From the NCBI GenBank assembly GCA_002482525.1, contig DLGC01000020.1, positions 176,356 to 220,876 of the forward strand: a stretch of DNA of 44,521 bases. The letters are read 5' to 3'. The notes beneath the pieces are model-generated. The model had not been told where the DNA came from. It saw nothing but the letters and a program-made list of their open reading frames with translations, and searched no databases. Positions 32,822 through 41,181 of the stretch are shown one piece after another (the first letter of the stretch is position 1; each line of letters opens with the position of its first letter). The stretch is from Propionibacteriaceae bacterium UBA7704. Lineage in GTDB: Bacteria; Actinomycetota; Actinomycetes; Propionibacteriales; Propionibacteriaceae. The position numbers were made by a program, and so were the translations under genes.

Positions 32822-33352
32822 CTAGCTGAAGCTGGAGACGGCGGCGACCACGAAGATCATCACGTAGAACAGCACCGTGACTGCGACCTCGATCCCGAGG
32901 GTGATCCCGAACGCTTTCCAATACCTGCTGCCGTCCTGACCCAGCTGATTCGCACGTTGCGAGTGAATAGCGGCCGGGATCAACCCGAACAGTCCGAAGA
33001 AGACCGTCACCAAGATCGTCGCCGCGAGCGAAGGCACCGCCGTCGCGCCGTACCCGCCATAAGGCACCGGCGGCTGCGCCGCGTAGTACTGCTGCGGAAC
33101 CGGATACGGCTGCTGCGGTACCGAGTAGGACTGCTGCGGCGTCGGGTTGGTGTATTGGGGCTCGGCGTAGGGGGTGTTCGGATACGGGGTGTCTGAGTAC
33201 TGAGTGTCTGAGAATTGGGGGTTCTCGTACTGTGGATTCTGATACTGCGGGGCGCCATAATCAGGATTCTGGGTACCAAATCCCGACGTGGTCGGCTCGT
33301 TGCCGTAGGGGGCACCGTAGCCATCAGGCATTCCACTGTGTCCGGTAGTCAT
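32822..33352 (-). CDS. Dispanin/CD225-like membrane protein with Tyr/Gln/Pro-rich N-terminus
   Basis: A 176-residue protein. Residues 1-100 are low-complexity and rich in Tyr, Gln, Pro and Asn, with short repeats such as PQYQNPQYENPQ and VPQQPYPVPQQ. The C-terminal part has two membrane helices (about 106-128 and 146-172) joined by HSQRANQLGQDGSRYWKAFG, the arrangement of the bacterial CD225/dispanin family. The function is unknown; such proteins often sit in envelope or secretion contexts. ATG at 33352 has an AAGGAG Shine-Dalgarno eight bases upstream; a TTG one codon earlier is not needed. Confidence 0.8.
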   Translation of the reverse strand: MTTGHSGMPDGYGAPYGNEPTTSGFGTQNPDYGAPQYQNPQYENPQFSDTQYSDTPYPNTPYAEPQYTNPTPQQSYSVPQQPYPVPQQYYAAQPPVPYGGYGATAVPSLAATILVTVFFGLFGLIPAAIHSQRANQLGQDGSRYWKAFGITLGIEVAVTVLFYVMIFVVAAVSSFS

Positions 33353-33460
33353 CAACCCAACTCCTTACCCGGTACGTCGCAGCACACTCTGTGCGGCAAT
33401 GCTCTCACACGATGCCGGACCATCCCGACTCAGGCGTAAGTCAGCACTATGCCATCTGGG

Positions 33461-33466
33461 TAGGTT
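33461..33466 (+). promoter_or_regulatory. Leaderless -10 box for the histidine kinase gene
   Basis: TAGGTT seven bases upstream of the GTG at 33474; no Shine-Dalgarno is present. Confidence 0.5.
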
Positions 33467-33473
33467 GGTGACC

Positions 33474-34274
33474 GTGGAGTTTGCCCTGGTCGCAGTCGTG
33501 GCCGCGTTGGCCGTAGCAGTGGTGACGCTCAGTGTCGCGCTGATTCGGTCACGGCGCTCCCAAACCGCTGCCCTGGCCTCCCGGGCCGCCGCGCTGGACG
33601 CCCACCAGAGCGTTGCCGAGCTCGCGGCGAAATCCGAACGACTTCGCATCGTGCGAGAGATGCACGATGTGATCGCGCACTCCCTGGCGATCATGATCGC
33701 CCAGGCCGACGGCGGCTCCTTCGTCAGCTCCGACCCCGATGCCGCGCAGCGGGCCTTCACCACGATTGCCGAGACCGGACGCGGTGCCCTCACCGACACC
33801 CGACGCATCCTCGGCATTCTCAAGGACGACACCCCGGAGGCTCCGGCCCTCTCGCCGAGTCTGGACGCCGGGCTGGCCGAGTTGGTCGATCAGTACCGCC
33901 AGTCAGGGCTGACTATCTCGCTGATCCAGACCGGCGATCCGCAGCCGCTGCCTGCCGCGGCGCGCACCGCTCTGCATCGCATCGCCCAGGAGTCTTTGGC
34001 CAATGTGCTCAAGCACGCCGGCAGCGATGCCACCGTGGTGATCGCGCAGGCCTGGCAGGACGATCAGGTCGGTCTGACCGTCACCAGCAGCGGCGGACAA
34101 CAGGCCACCGCCACCGATCCGCTCACTGGCGAACCACTACCCGGTCGCGGCCTGGGAGTGATCGGCATGCAGGAACGCGCCGAGATCCTCGGCGGCAGCC
34201 TGCGGGCAGGCCCCACCGACTCCGGCTACCAAGTTCGGGCCCGTATCCCGTGGCGAATCGAGGAGGAATCGTGA
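33474..34274 (+). CDS. Small NarX/DesK-type sensor histidine kinase
   Basis: A 266-residue kinase with one N-terminal membrane helix (about 3-24) and no extracellular domain. A coiled segment leads to HisKA_3: RIVREMHDVIAHSLAIM with H64 as the phosphorylated His. The HATPase_c domain has the N box QESLANVLKHAG and GRGLGVIGMQERAEILGG. With so little outside the membrane, it probably senses through its helix or through a partner, as DesK- and BceS-like kinases can. GTG start fixed by the -10 box. It overlaps the response regulator by GTGA (34271-34274). Confidence 0.9.
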   Translation: MEFALVAVVAALAVAVVTLSVALIRSRRSQTAALASRAAALDAHQSVAELAAKSERLRIVREMHDVIAHSLAIMIAQADGGSFVSSDPDAAQRAFTTIAETGRGALTDTRRILGILKDDTPEAPALSPSLDAGLAELVDQYRQSGLTISLIQTGDPQPLPAAARTALHRIAQESLANVLKHAGSDATVVIAQAWQDDQVGLTVTSSGGQQATATDPLTGEPLPGRGLGVIGMQERAEILGGSLRAGPTDSGYQVRARIPWRIEEES

Positions 34275-34954
34275 ACCTGCCGACCATCCGAGTGGTCTTG
34301 GTCGACGATCAGCAGCTGGTCAGCGCCGGCTTGACCATGGTGATCGACTCCCAGGCCGATATGGCCGTCGTGGGCCAAGCCACCGACGGCGCGGCGGCGG
34401 TGCGACTGGTGAACTCGGTCGGCTGCGACGTTGTGCTCATGGATGTGCGCATGCCCGAGCTGGACGGCATCGAAGCGACGCGCCAGATTCTGGCCGCAGC
34501 GGACGCCGCCGAGCGCACCCCGCCACGGATCGTGATGCTGACCACCTACGACCTGGACGAGTATCTGCTCACCGCCATCAGCGCGGGGGCATCGGGATTC
34601 CTGTTGAAGAACACCCCGCCGCAGGACCTGCTGGCCGCTATCCGCACCGTCCACAGCGGCGATGCCGTCATCGCGCCGTCAGCGACTCGGCGGTTGTTGG
34701 ATCATGTGGCCAGCGGCGTGCCCGTGGTGACCGACCCACGGCTCGGCTGCCTCACCGAGCGCGAAACCGAGGTGCTCGGCCTCATCGCCCAAGGTCTGTC
34801 GAACGCCGAGATTTCAGCACGGCTCTATCTTTCCGAGACGACCGTCAAGACCCACGTTCGCCATCTGCTGGCCAAACTGAGACTGCGTGATCGGGTGCAG
34901 GCGGTGGTCTTCGCCTATGAGTCGGGTTTGGCCCGCTCGCGAAGCACCCCGTGA
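34271..34954 (+). CDS. NarL/LuxR-family response regulator
   Basis: A 227-residue regulator: receiver (about 5-125) with D12-D13, phospho-acceptor D58 in LMDVRMP, the switch Thr in MLTTYD, and Lys in GFLLKNT; a LuxR-type HTH (about 160-222: LTEREVLGLIAQGLSNAEISARL-like) follows. GTG start at 34271 has AGGAGG upstream inside the kinase gene. Its cognate kinase is the upstream gene. The convergent ABC exporter only 14 bases downstream is a common neighbour for this type of two-component system and is a likely target. Confidence 0.93.
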   Translation: MNLPTIRVVLVDDQQLVSAGLTMVIDSQADMAVVGQATDGAAAVRLVNSVGCDVVLMDVRMPELDGIEATRQILAAADAAERTPPRIVMLTTYDLDEYLLTAISAGASGFLLKNTPPQDLLAAIRTVHSGDAVIAPSATRRLLDHVASGVPVVTDPRLGCLTERETEVLGLIAQGLSNAEISARLYLSETTVKTHVRHLLAKLRLRDRVQAVVFAYESGLARSRSTP

Positions 34955-34968
34955 GCGACACCGAGGCG

Positions 34969-36204
34969 TCAAGCCACTCGGGTCCCGGCGCGCAGTGAGC
35001 GATACGGAACCTGCAGCCGACGCACCGCCACCCAGAAGAACACCGCGCCAAGCAGCAGGTGGAAGGCCAAGCCACCGGGCCAAACCGGTGTCTCAACATT
35101 GACCACCGGACGCTGGACCGGGCTGATCTGCACCGGGACGCCATTCTTGGTGGTCACCTGAGCGTTGCCCTGGTCATCGTAGGTGACCACGTACCCGGGT
35201 TGTCCGTCGTAGTACTGCGAGCATTCGTCTATGCGCAGTTCGGGAGGATCACTCAAGCGCCGTACTTGATAGCGAAGGCTCGCCATCGGGTCGACACCGC
35301 GTTGGTTATAGTCTGCGAGGTTTTGAGCAGCACCCTCGGGCAACGGAGCAGCATCGGAGACGATGATGAACGGGTTGGCCAACAGCAGCCACCAGACTCG
35401 GTCGGTGTAGGTGACTTGCCGCTCCTCTTCGAACCAGGTGCATTTCTCGACCGGCGCAGGGGGCGGATTGTCCTTGTCGGGGTTCTTCTCGAAGTAGTCA
35501 TCGACCTGTCGGCCGTATTCCGCCACGACGGTTGGCGGCAACCCCCACACCTGAACCGGCTGCTTGACGATGACCAGAACCATGGACAGCGCGAACGCGA
35601 CCACCGTGATGACAGTGAGGAAGACGACACTGAGATAGGTCAGCATCGCCGAACCGGCCGGCCGAGAAATGACGGCCGACCACCCCAGGCCGATCGCGCA
35701 CACCACAGCCACCTCGGTCAGCACGACCAGGAAGACGACCACGACCTGCGCCAGCGAGATGTCACCCCAAGCCATCGACAAGGCGATGAACGGCACCGCG
35801 GCCACCAGGAACACCGTGGCTGTCAGCCAGGCCGCAGTCAGCTTGCCTGCGGCGATCTCGACGGCACTCAACCGCGTTGCCTGCAACGTCGCCAAAGTTC
35901 CAGCACTGCGATCACCATTGATCGCGGTGGCGGTGAACGCTGGCGCGATCACCAACCCCATACCGAGCACCAGATACGTGATGGCTGCGAACACTGTCGG
36001 CCCGGCGCTGGTCACAGCCGCACCGTCGTCGTATCCAACCGAGTACATCGACCGCGCGGCGAGCATCACCAGCATCGTGATCGTGCCGAGAAGAACGACC
36101 CATCCCACGAGCGCCCAGATCCAGCGCTTGGAGCGGATGCGCTGCTTGATCTCCAACTCGGTGACGGTGCGCAGCCCTGACCACGAGAGCGTCCAGGTGT
36201 TCAT
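34969..36204 (-). CDS. ABC-2-type exporter permease
   Basis: A 411-residue integral membrane protein with about six helices: one near 28-48, a block at 75-215, and one close to the C-terminus (about 375-396). A hydrophilic stretch of about 140 residues (about 230-370) containing two Cys (CTWFEEER and DECSQYYDG) probably lies outside the cell. The TINGDRSAGTLATLQATRLS motif is typical of ABC-2 permeases. The substrate is unknown. Its start overlaps the ATPase stop as ATGA (36201-36204). It converges with the response regulator gene with 14 bases between and no terminator. Confidence 0.85.
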   Translation of the reverse strand: MNTWTLSWSGLRTVTELEIKQRIRSKRWIWALVGWVVLLGTITMLVMLAARSMYSVGYDDGAAVTSAGPTVFAAITYLVLGMGLVIAPAFTATAINGDRSAGTLATLQATRLSAVEIAAGKLTAAWLTATVFLVAAVPFIALSMAWGDISLAQVVVVFLVVLTEVAVVCAIGLGWSAVISRPAGSAMLTYLSVVFLTVITVVAFALSMVLVIVKQPVQVWGLPPTVVAEYGRQVDDYFEKNPDKDNPPPAPVEKCTWFEEERQVTYTDRVWWLLLANPFIIVSDAAPLPEGAAQNLADYNQRGVDPMASLRYQVRRLSDPPELRIDECSQYYDGQPGYVVTYDDQGNAQVTTKNGVPVQISPVQRPVVNVETPVWPGGLAFHLLLGAVFFWVAVRRLQVPYRSLRAGTRVA

Positions 36205-37160
36205 ACCCGCTCCTCGTTCAACGACAGGTAGGTATCTTCCAGACGGCCTGACACCGGGGCCACCGTGTGCAGAGATACCCCGGCCGCCACAGCAGCCCTG
36301 ATGAGCTCAGTTGCCGATTCCACGCCAGCCAGTGGGACGGTGACTTCACTGCCGGAGCCGGATTCCCACGGGATTCCGGCTCCGGAGAGAAAGGCCCGCA
36401 GCTCGGTCGGCTCCAGGGCATCCAGACGCCAGCCTCGTAGCGGCGGCGTCCCCGCGGGGTGGTCGGTGACATCGACGGTTCGTCCTCGGGAGAGGAACAC
36501 CGCTTCGTCGTAGAGCTCCTCGAGTTCGGCCAGCACATGCGAAGACACCAGAATGGTCTTGCCGCCAGCAGCGAGGCTTCGAAGCAGTCCGCGCAGTTCG
36601 AGCCGCGAGCGCGGATCCAGGCCGGAGGCCGGCTCATCGAGCAGCAGCACTGCCGGATCGTGAACCAGAGCCCTGGCCAGGCCGAGCCGCTGCTTCTGGC
36701 CCCGGCTGAGTACCCGCGCTGGGCGAGTCGCGAAGTCGCTGAGGTGAACCAGTTCCAACACTTCGGATACTCGGCCCGCGGTATCGGCCCAACTCACCCC
36801 ATAGGCGTGGGCGAAGGTCGACAAGATCTCCACGCACGTCAGCGCATCCCAGGTACCGAAGACATCAGGCATCCACCCGACCTGTTCACGAACCTTCAGG
36901 TTCTCGGTGACCACGTCGAGACCGGCAACCGATGCCTGGCCGGAGTCGGGGGCCAGCAGGCCCGACAGCATCAACAGCAAGGTGGTCTTGCCCGACCCGT
37001 TCGGGCCGATCAGGGCCGTCACAGCGCCCGTCGGTGCGGTGAAACTGATATCGGCCACGGCCTGAACATCGCCGAAGGATCGCCGCAGGTTCACTGCCTC
37101 GATGCCGGGGGCCGTTGACAGACCGGGGTAGGCGGACTCTTCGCTCAGCAGGTCGCTCAT
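36201..37160 (-). CDS. ABC exporter ATP-binding protein
   Basis: A 319-residue ATPase of the DrrA/CcmA type: Walker A GPNGSGKT (52-59), signature LSRGQKQRLG (151-160, R in place of the usual G), Walker B VLLLDEP (171-177) with D-loop SGLDP, and the switch His in VSSHVL. A C-terminal accessory region of about 100 residues follows the nucleotide-binding domain, as in related exporters. ATG at 37160 is chosen because a TACCCT -10 box lies six bases upstream; the longer frame adds an Arg-rich extension. It forms the transporter with the permease gene. Confidence 0.9.
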   Translation of the reverse strand: MSDLLSEESAYPGLSTAPGIEAVNLRRSFGDVQAVADISFTAPTGAVTALIGPNGSGKTTLLLMLSGLLAPDSGQASVAGLDVVTENLKVREQVGWMPDVFGTWDALTCVEILSTFAHAYGVSWADTAGRVSEVLELVHLSDFATRPARVLSRGQKQRLGLARALVHDPAVLLLDEPASGLDPRSRLELRGLLRSLAAGGKTILVSSHVLAELEELYDEAVFLSRGRTVDVTDHPAGTPPLRGWRLDALEPTELRAFLSGAGIPWESGSGSEVTVPLAGVESATELIRAAVAAGVSLHTVAPVSGRLEDTYLSLNEERV

Positions 37161-37166
37161 GATGTC

Positions 37167-37172
37167 AGGGTA
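37167..37172 (-). promoter_or_regulatory. Leaderless -10 box for the ABC exporter
   Basis: TACCCT on the minus strand, six bases before the ATG at 37160; it supports the shorter start. Confidence 0.45.
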
Positions 37173-37252
37173 GGCGGCGCTGCGGCGGACCCGCGTCCTC
37201 CGGTACGGCAACAGCCATCATCCCTGAGGACGACTCATTCCCAGAACCGAAT

Positions 37253-37284
37253 GCGGGCCCCGACCATGAAAGGTCGAGGCCCGC
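37253..37284 (-). terminator. Terminator of groES-groEL
   Basis: A 13-bp stem with one mismatch (gcgggccccgacc 37253-37265, ggtcgaggcccgc 37272-37284) and a 6-base loop, 18 bases beyond the groEL stop codon. It is followed on the minus strand by ATTCGGTTCT. Confidence 0.7.
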
Positions 37285-37302
37285 AGGGGCTCACAGCTCA
37301 AC

Positions 37303-38904
37303 TCAGTGCGTGTGACCGGCTTCGTCGTCCTCAGCGGGCTTCTCGACCACCGCAGTCTCGGTGGTGAGCAGCAGCGACGCGATGGAGGCCGCATTGGCCA
37401 GCGCCGAACGGGTCACCTTGACCGGGTCGATAACGCCCTGAGCAATCAGGTCGCCATACTCGCCGGTGGCACCGTTGTAGCCCTGACCGGGCTCCAGCTC
37501 GGCAACCTTGGATACGACCACCAGGCCGGCCTCGCCACCGTTCTCGGCGATCCAGCGCAGCGGCTCTCCGACTGCCTTGGCCACGATGGCGACACCGGTC
37601 TTCTCATCACCAACCAGGCCCAGGCCGTCAGCGAGCTTGCGGGAGGCGTGCACCAGGGCGGAACCACCACCGGCGACAATGCCTTCCTCGATCGCAGCGC
37701 GGGTCGCGGAGACGGCATCCTCGATGCGGTGCTTCTTCTCCTTGACCTCGACCTCGGTCGCGGCACCGACCTGGATCACGCACACGCCGCCGGCGAGCTT
37801 GGCGACTCGCTCCTGCAACTTCTCGCGATCCCAGTCCGAATCGGTGCGCTCGATCTCGGCGCGAAGCTGGGTAACCCGTCCGGCCACGGCTTCACTGGCA
37901 CCGACACCCTCGACGATGGTGGTGTTGTCTTTGGTGATGACCACCCGGGCCGCCCGGCCCAGCGAGTCCAGACCGATCTGGTCCAGCTTCAGGCCGACCT
38001 CCGGAGCGACCACAGTGCCACCGGTGAGGATCGCAATGTCTTCCAGCATGGCCTTGCGGCGATCGCCGAAGCCCGGGGCCTTCACAGCCACCGAACCGAA
38101 AGTGCCCTTGATCTTGTTGACCACCAGCGTCGACAACGCCTCGCCGTCGACATCCTCGGCGATGATGACCAACTGGCCACCGGCACCGATGACCTTCTCC
38201 AACACCGGGAGCAGATCGTTCATCGAGGAGATCTTGCCGGAGTTGATGAGGATGTAGGGGTTCTCCAGAACCGCTTCCATCCGGTCGGCGTCCGTCACGA
38301 AGTAGGGGCTCAGGTAGCCCTTGTCGAACTGCATGCCCTCGGTGAACTTCAACTCAGTGCCGAAGGTCTGCGACTCCTCGACGGTGATCACACCGTCCTT
38401 GCCGACCTTGTCGAAGGCATCGGCGATGAGACCGCCGATCTCCTCATCACGCGCCGAGATGGTGGCGACATTGGCCATGTCCGCCGTCGTCTCGACTTCG
38501 CGGGCCTGGCTCTTCAGCTCGGTCACCAAAGCCTCGACGGCCGAGTCGATGCCGCGCTTGAGCGCGATCGGGTTGGCACCCGAAGCAACGGCGCGCAGGC
38601 CTTCGTGGACGAGGGCTTGCGCCAGCACCGTAGCGGTGGTGGTGCCGTCGCCGGCAACATCGTTGGTCTTGGTGGCCACTTCCTTGGCGAGCTGAGCGCC
38701 CAGGTTCTCGAAGGGATCGTCCAGCTCCACCTCCTTGGCCACGGTGACGCCGTCATTGGTGATGGTCGGGGCGCCCCACTTCTTGTCCAGGACGACGTAG
38801 CGTCCCTTCGGCCCGAGGGTCACCTTCACTGTGTTGGCGAGGATGTCGACGCCACGCTCCAAGGAGCGGCGGGCTTCCTCGTCGAACTGCAGGAGTTTCG
38901 CCAT
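37303..38904 (-). CDS. groEL: Chaperonin GroEL (GroEL1-type)
   Basis: GroEL (533 residues) forms the folding chamber capped by GroES. Visible: LGPKGRYVVLDKKWGAPTITNDGVT, GDGTTTATVLAQAL (ATP site with the catalytic Asp), AGGVCVIQVGAATEVEVKEKKHRIEDA and GYNGATGEYGDLIAQGVIDPVKV. The C-terminus lacks the GGM repeats of housekeeping GroEL and ends AEDDEAGHTH, a short His-containing tail like that of the groES-linked GroEL1 of actinobacteria. A second groEL elsewhere is therefore likely. The ATG follows AAGGAAG, overlapping the groES stop. Confidence 0.96.
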   Translation of the reverse strand: MAKLLQFDEEARRSLERGVDILANTVKVTLGPKGRYVVLDKKWGAPTITNDGVTVAKEVELDDPFENLGAQLAKEVATKTNDVAGDGTTTATVLAQALVHEGLRAVASGANPIALKRGIDSAVEALVTELKSQAREVETTADMANVATISARDEEIGGLIADAFDKVGKDGVITVEESQTFGTELKFTEGMQFDKGYLSPYFVTDADRMEAVLENPYILINSGKISSMNDLLPVLEKVIGAGGQLVIIAEDVDGEALSTLVVNKIKGTFGSVAVKAPGFGDRRKAMLEDIAILTGGTVVAPEVGLKLDQIGLDSLGRAARVVITKDNTTIVEGVGASEAVAGRVTQLRAEIERTDSDWDREKLQERVAKLAGGVCVIQVGAATEVEVKEKKHRIEDAVSATRAAIEEGIVAGGGSALVHASRKLADGLGLVGDEKTGVAIVAKAVGEPLRWIAENGGEAGLVVVSKVAELEPGQGYNGATGEYGDLIAQGVIDPVKVTRSALANAASIASLLLTTETAVVEKPAEDDEAGHTH

Positions 38905-38919
38905 AGTTGTGTTTCTTCC

Positions 38920-39216
38920 TTACTTGGTGACCACGGCGAGGACGTCGCGCGCGTTGAGCAGCAGGTATTCGTTTCCGTCGTACTTGATCTCGGTGCCGCC
39001 GTACTTGCTGTAGATCACGACATCGCCGACGGCGATGTCCATCGGCTGGTGACCGCCCTCACCGTTGGGCAGGCCGGGGCCGGTGGCCACAACTTTGCCC
39101 TCCTGGGGCTTCTCTTTGGCGGTGTCGGGGATGACCAGGCCGGAAGCGGTGGTCTGCTCTGCCTCCAGCGGTTGGATGAGAATGCGGTCCTCGAGCGGCT
39201 TGATGCTTACTGCCAC
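38920..39216 (-). CDS. groES: Co-chaperonin GroES
   Basis: GroES (98 residues) is the heptameric lid of GroEL. It shows IKPLEDRILIQPLEAEQTTASGLVIPDTAKEKPQEGKV with the GroEL-binding mobile loop near residues 17-32, GDVVIYSKYGGTEIKYDG and the C-terminal LLLNARDVLAV. GTG at 39216 is chosen: it gives the normal MAVSIKPLEDR start and has GAAAGG eight bases upstream; the frame extends further but without similarity. groEL follows after 15 bases. The promoter carries two CIRCE elements, so HrcA repression is expected. Confidence 0.96.
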   Translation of the reverse strand: MAVSIKPLEDRILIQPLEAEQTTASGLVIPDTAKEKPQEGKVVATGPGLPNGEGGHQPMDIAVGDVVIYSKYGGTEIKYDGNEYLLLNARDVLAVVTK

Positions 39217-39307
39217 CTCAATTGCCTTTCGTCGTACAGGGCCGGTGGGCCCGGTGGTCAAGTGTGCTGAGGCCCCGGCGTCAATGCTGCGACCGCCAGA
39301 GGCTGAG

Positions 39308-39334
39308 CTAGCACCCTCACACCGAGAGTGCTAA
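39308..39334 (-). promoter_or_regulatory. CIRCE operator 1 (overlaps the transcription start)
   Basis: CTAGCACCC-N9-GAGTGCTAA: the right half matches the CIRCE consensus perfectly, and the left half has two differences. It lies over the expected groES transcription start (about 39333), ideal for repression by HrcA. Confidence 0.85.
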
Positions 39335-39339
39335 CCAGA

Positions 39340-39368
39340 AATCTATCGCGCACTTAGCACTCGATCAA
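39340..39368 (-). promoter_or_regulatory. groES-groEL promoter
   Basis: TTGATC (39363-39368) and TAGATT (39340-39345) on the minus strand, separated by exactly 17 bases; the -35 box falls inside the spacer of the distal CIRCE element. Confidence 0.75.
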
Positions 39369-39380
39369 GCCGAGTGCCAA
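39354..39380 (-). promoter_or_regulatory. CIRCE operator 2 (overlaps the -35 box)
   Basis: TTAGCACTC-N9-GAGTGCCAA: the left half is perfect and the right half has one difference. Together with the first operator it brackets the groES promoter. Confidence 0.88.
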
Positions 39381-39449
39381 CGTCGACCGCCAGCGGCGCA
39401 ATATTCAGTCCCCCATGCGGGGTCTTGGCTGCGATGAGACGATAGATAG

Positions 39450-41117
39450 ATGAAGATTGCAGCACTGCGCACCCCGGCCTCCTTCATCAGTACCGCTGTG
39501 GCCGTCATTGCGCTGTGTTCGACTTTCCTGGTCTTCGCAGCCCCGGCGACACCGGTGCAGGCTGCCACCGCAGGTCCCAGAATCACGACGGTGCGACCCT
39601 CCCGCAACGCGCTGGCCGTCCGATGGGCCAGTGTGACCGGCGCCACCAGCTATCAGGTGCGCTGGGGGACAAACGCAAAGCTGAAAGGTGCCAAGACCAA
39701 AGTGGTCTCCGGCAGCTACACCGAACTTCGCCACCTGGCCAGCCATCGCGGCTACTGGATCCGGGTTCGAGCGATCCTGGCCGACGGCTCCCGAACCTCC
39801 TACGGACGCACCACCCGAGTATGGACAATGCCCCGCAGCGGCTACCGCCTGCTGCCACCTGCCGGCGTGACGGCCAAACCCGTCGGCAGCACCTCGCTCA
39901 GAGTGACCTTCAAACCCCGCAGCCACGCCAGCAACTACCTGGTGAAATACGGCACCAGCAGCTCCGCGATGATCGAGCACGCTTTCTCCAAGAGCACCAC
40001 TCTCATCCTGCCGGGACTGCGGAGTTCGAAGACGTATTACTTCGAGGTGCGGGCCCTGAATTCCAAGGGCAAACCCATCAGCAACTACAGCATGCTCGCC
40101 CGCGCCACGACCGGACCCGCCTACCGCTCCAGCCTGCACTACACCGCCGGATCCCACGATCCGGTGCGGGTGGCCAGCTACAACGTGCTGTCCTATGCCA
40201 CCAGCGGACGTCCCTCCTGGGAGTCCCGACGCGGCTATGTGGTCTCCACCATCGCCAAACAGGCCCCCGATGTCATCGGAATCCAAGAGGTCAGTCAAGG
40301 CACGATGCGCAACTCGACGTTGACCCAGTACGACGACCTCGTCGCTCGCCTCGGCGATCCCTACCGGCTCACCAATGCCGCCCGCTACAACTGCAAGGTG
40401 ACCACCTCACGGTCGAACTGCAAGTACCGCAACCAAGGGGCGTCGCAGGCCAACCGGATCATCTACAACGCAAACACGCTGGTATTGCTCGCTCAGGGTT
40501 CGATGAGGCTCGAGCGGCTCACCTCCAAAGACAATGAGCGCTATCTGGCCTGGGCGAAGTTCCGCCAGATCACCACCGGCAAGGTGTTCCTCTTCGCGAC
40601 CACGCACCTGCAGAGCAATCAAGGCAGCTCGACCACGGTGTACAACAAGACCTACCACTACCTGCGGGTGCGTCAGGCAAAGGCCATTTCCGCCGAACTC
40701 AACCGAGTCGGTGGCGCCCTGCCGAAGATGCTCACCGGGGACATGAACACCCGCTGGAACTCCCCCGGACCGAATGGCACCTACACCAATCCGCAGTACG
40801 ACATCTTCACCTCCTCCAGTGGAGCCAACCTGCGCGATCCGCTACGCAGCGGCATCACCGGTCAGCGCTACCGCGCTCCGGAGACCGGGCTGTCGACCAT
40901 CGATGCCCGGTACAACAGCTTCAACGGCTACGCCCGAACCCAGGAAGCCACCACGACCAGCCTGGTGGGAACCAACATCGACTACATCTACCTTTCCAAG
41001 ACCATCGATGCGCTCCGGTGGCAGACGGTGCTGAATCTGAACTCGAGTGGCCGAATCGCCGATTCCGTGATCCCTTCCGATCACAACATGATTCGCGTCG
41101 ACGTCGTCCTTCCCTGA
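39450..41117 (+). CDS. Secreted endonuclease/exonuclease/phosphatase protein with two Fn3-like domains
   Basis: A 555-residue exported protein: signal peptide (about 1-38, ending VQAAT), two fibronectin type III-like domains (about 42-127 and 134-222; ATSYQVRW and SNYLVKYG are typical strands), and a DNase I/EEP domain (about 238-555). The nuclease or phosphatase active site looks complete: N245 in ASYNVLS, E280 in IGIQEV, H386 in TTHLQ, D431/N433 in GDMNTR, D511 in NIDYIYL and D544/H545 in PSDHNMI. It may hydrolyse extracellular DNA, phospholipid or another phosphodiester; specificity is not visible. It has no strong Shine-Dalgarno. Confidence 0.88.
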   Translation: MKIAALRTPASFISTAVAVIALCSTFLVFAAPATPVQAATAGPRITTVRPSRNALAVRWASVTGATSYQVRWGTNAKLKGAKTKVVSGSYTELRHLASHRGYWIRVRAILADGSRTSYGRTTRVWTMPRSGYRLLPPAGVTAKPVGSTSLRVTFKPRSHASNYLVKYGTSSSAMIEHAFSKSTTLILPGLRSSKTYYFEVRALNSKGKPISNYSMLARATTGPAYRSSLHYTAGSHDPVRVASYNVLSYATSGRPSWESRRGYVVSTIAKQAPDVIGIQEVSQGTMRNSTLTQYDDLVARLGDPYRLTNAARYNCKVTTSRSNCKYRNQGASQANRIIYNANTLVLLAQGSMRLERLTSKDNERYLAWAKFRQITTGKVFLFATTHLQSNQGSSTTVYNKTYHYLRVRQAKAISAELNRVGGALPKMLTGDMNTRWNSPGPNGTYTNPQYDIFTSSSGANLRDPLRSGITGQRYRAPETGLSTIDARYNSFNGYARTQEATTTSLVGTNIDYIYLSKTIDALRWQTVLNLNSSGRIADSVIPSDHNMIRVDVVLP

Positions 41118-41181
41118 CTCAGCGACCCCAATCCAGCGACACGGCGACACACCGGTTCCGCTGGCGCCCACGCTGCCGAGA

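Noticed and set aside
37306..39270. 654-codon open frame antisense to groEL and groES
   Set aside because: Covers both chaperonin genes in the opposite strand; composition typical of a GC-driven shadow frame.
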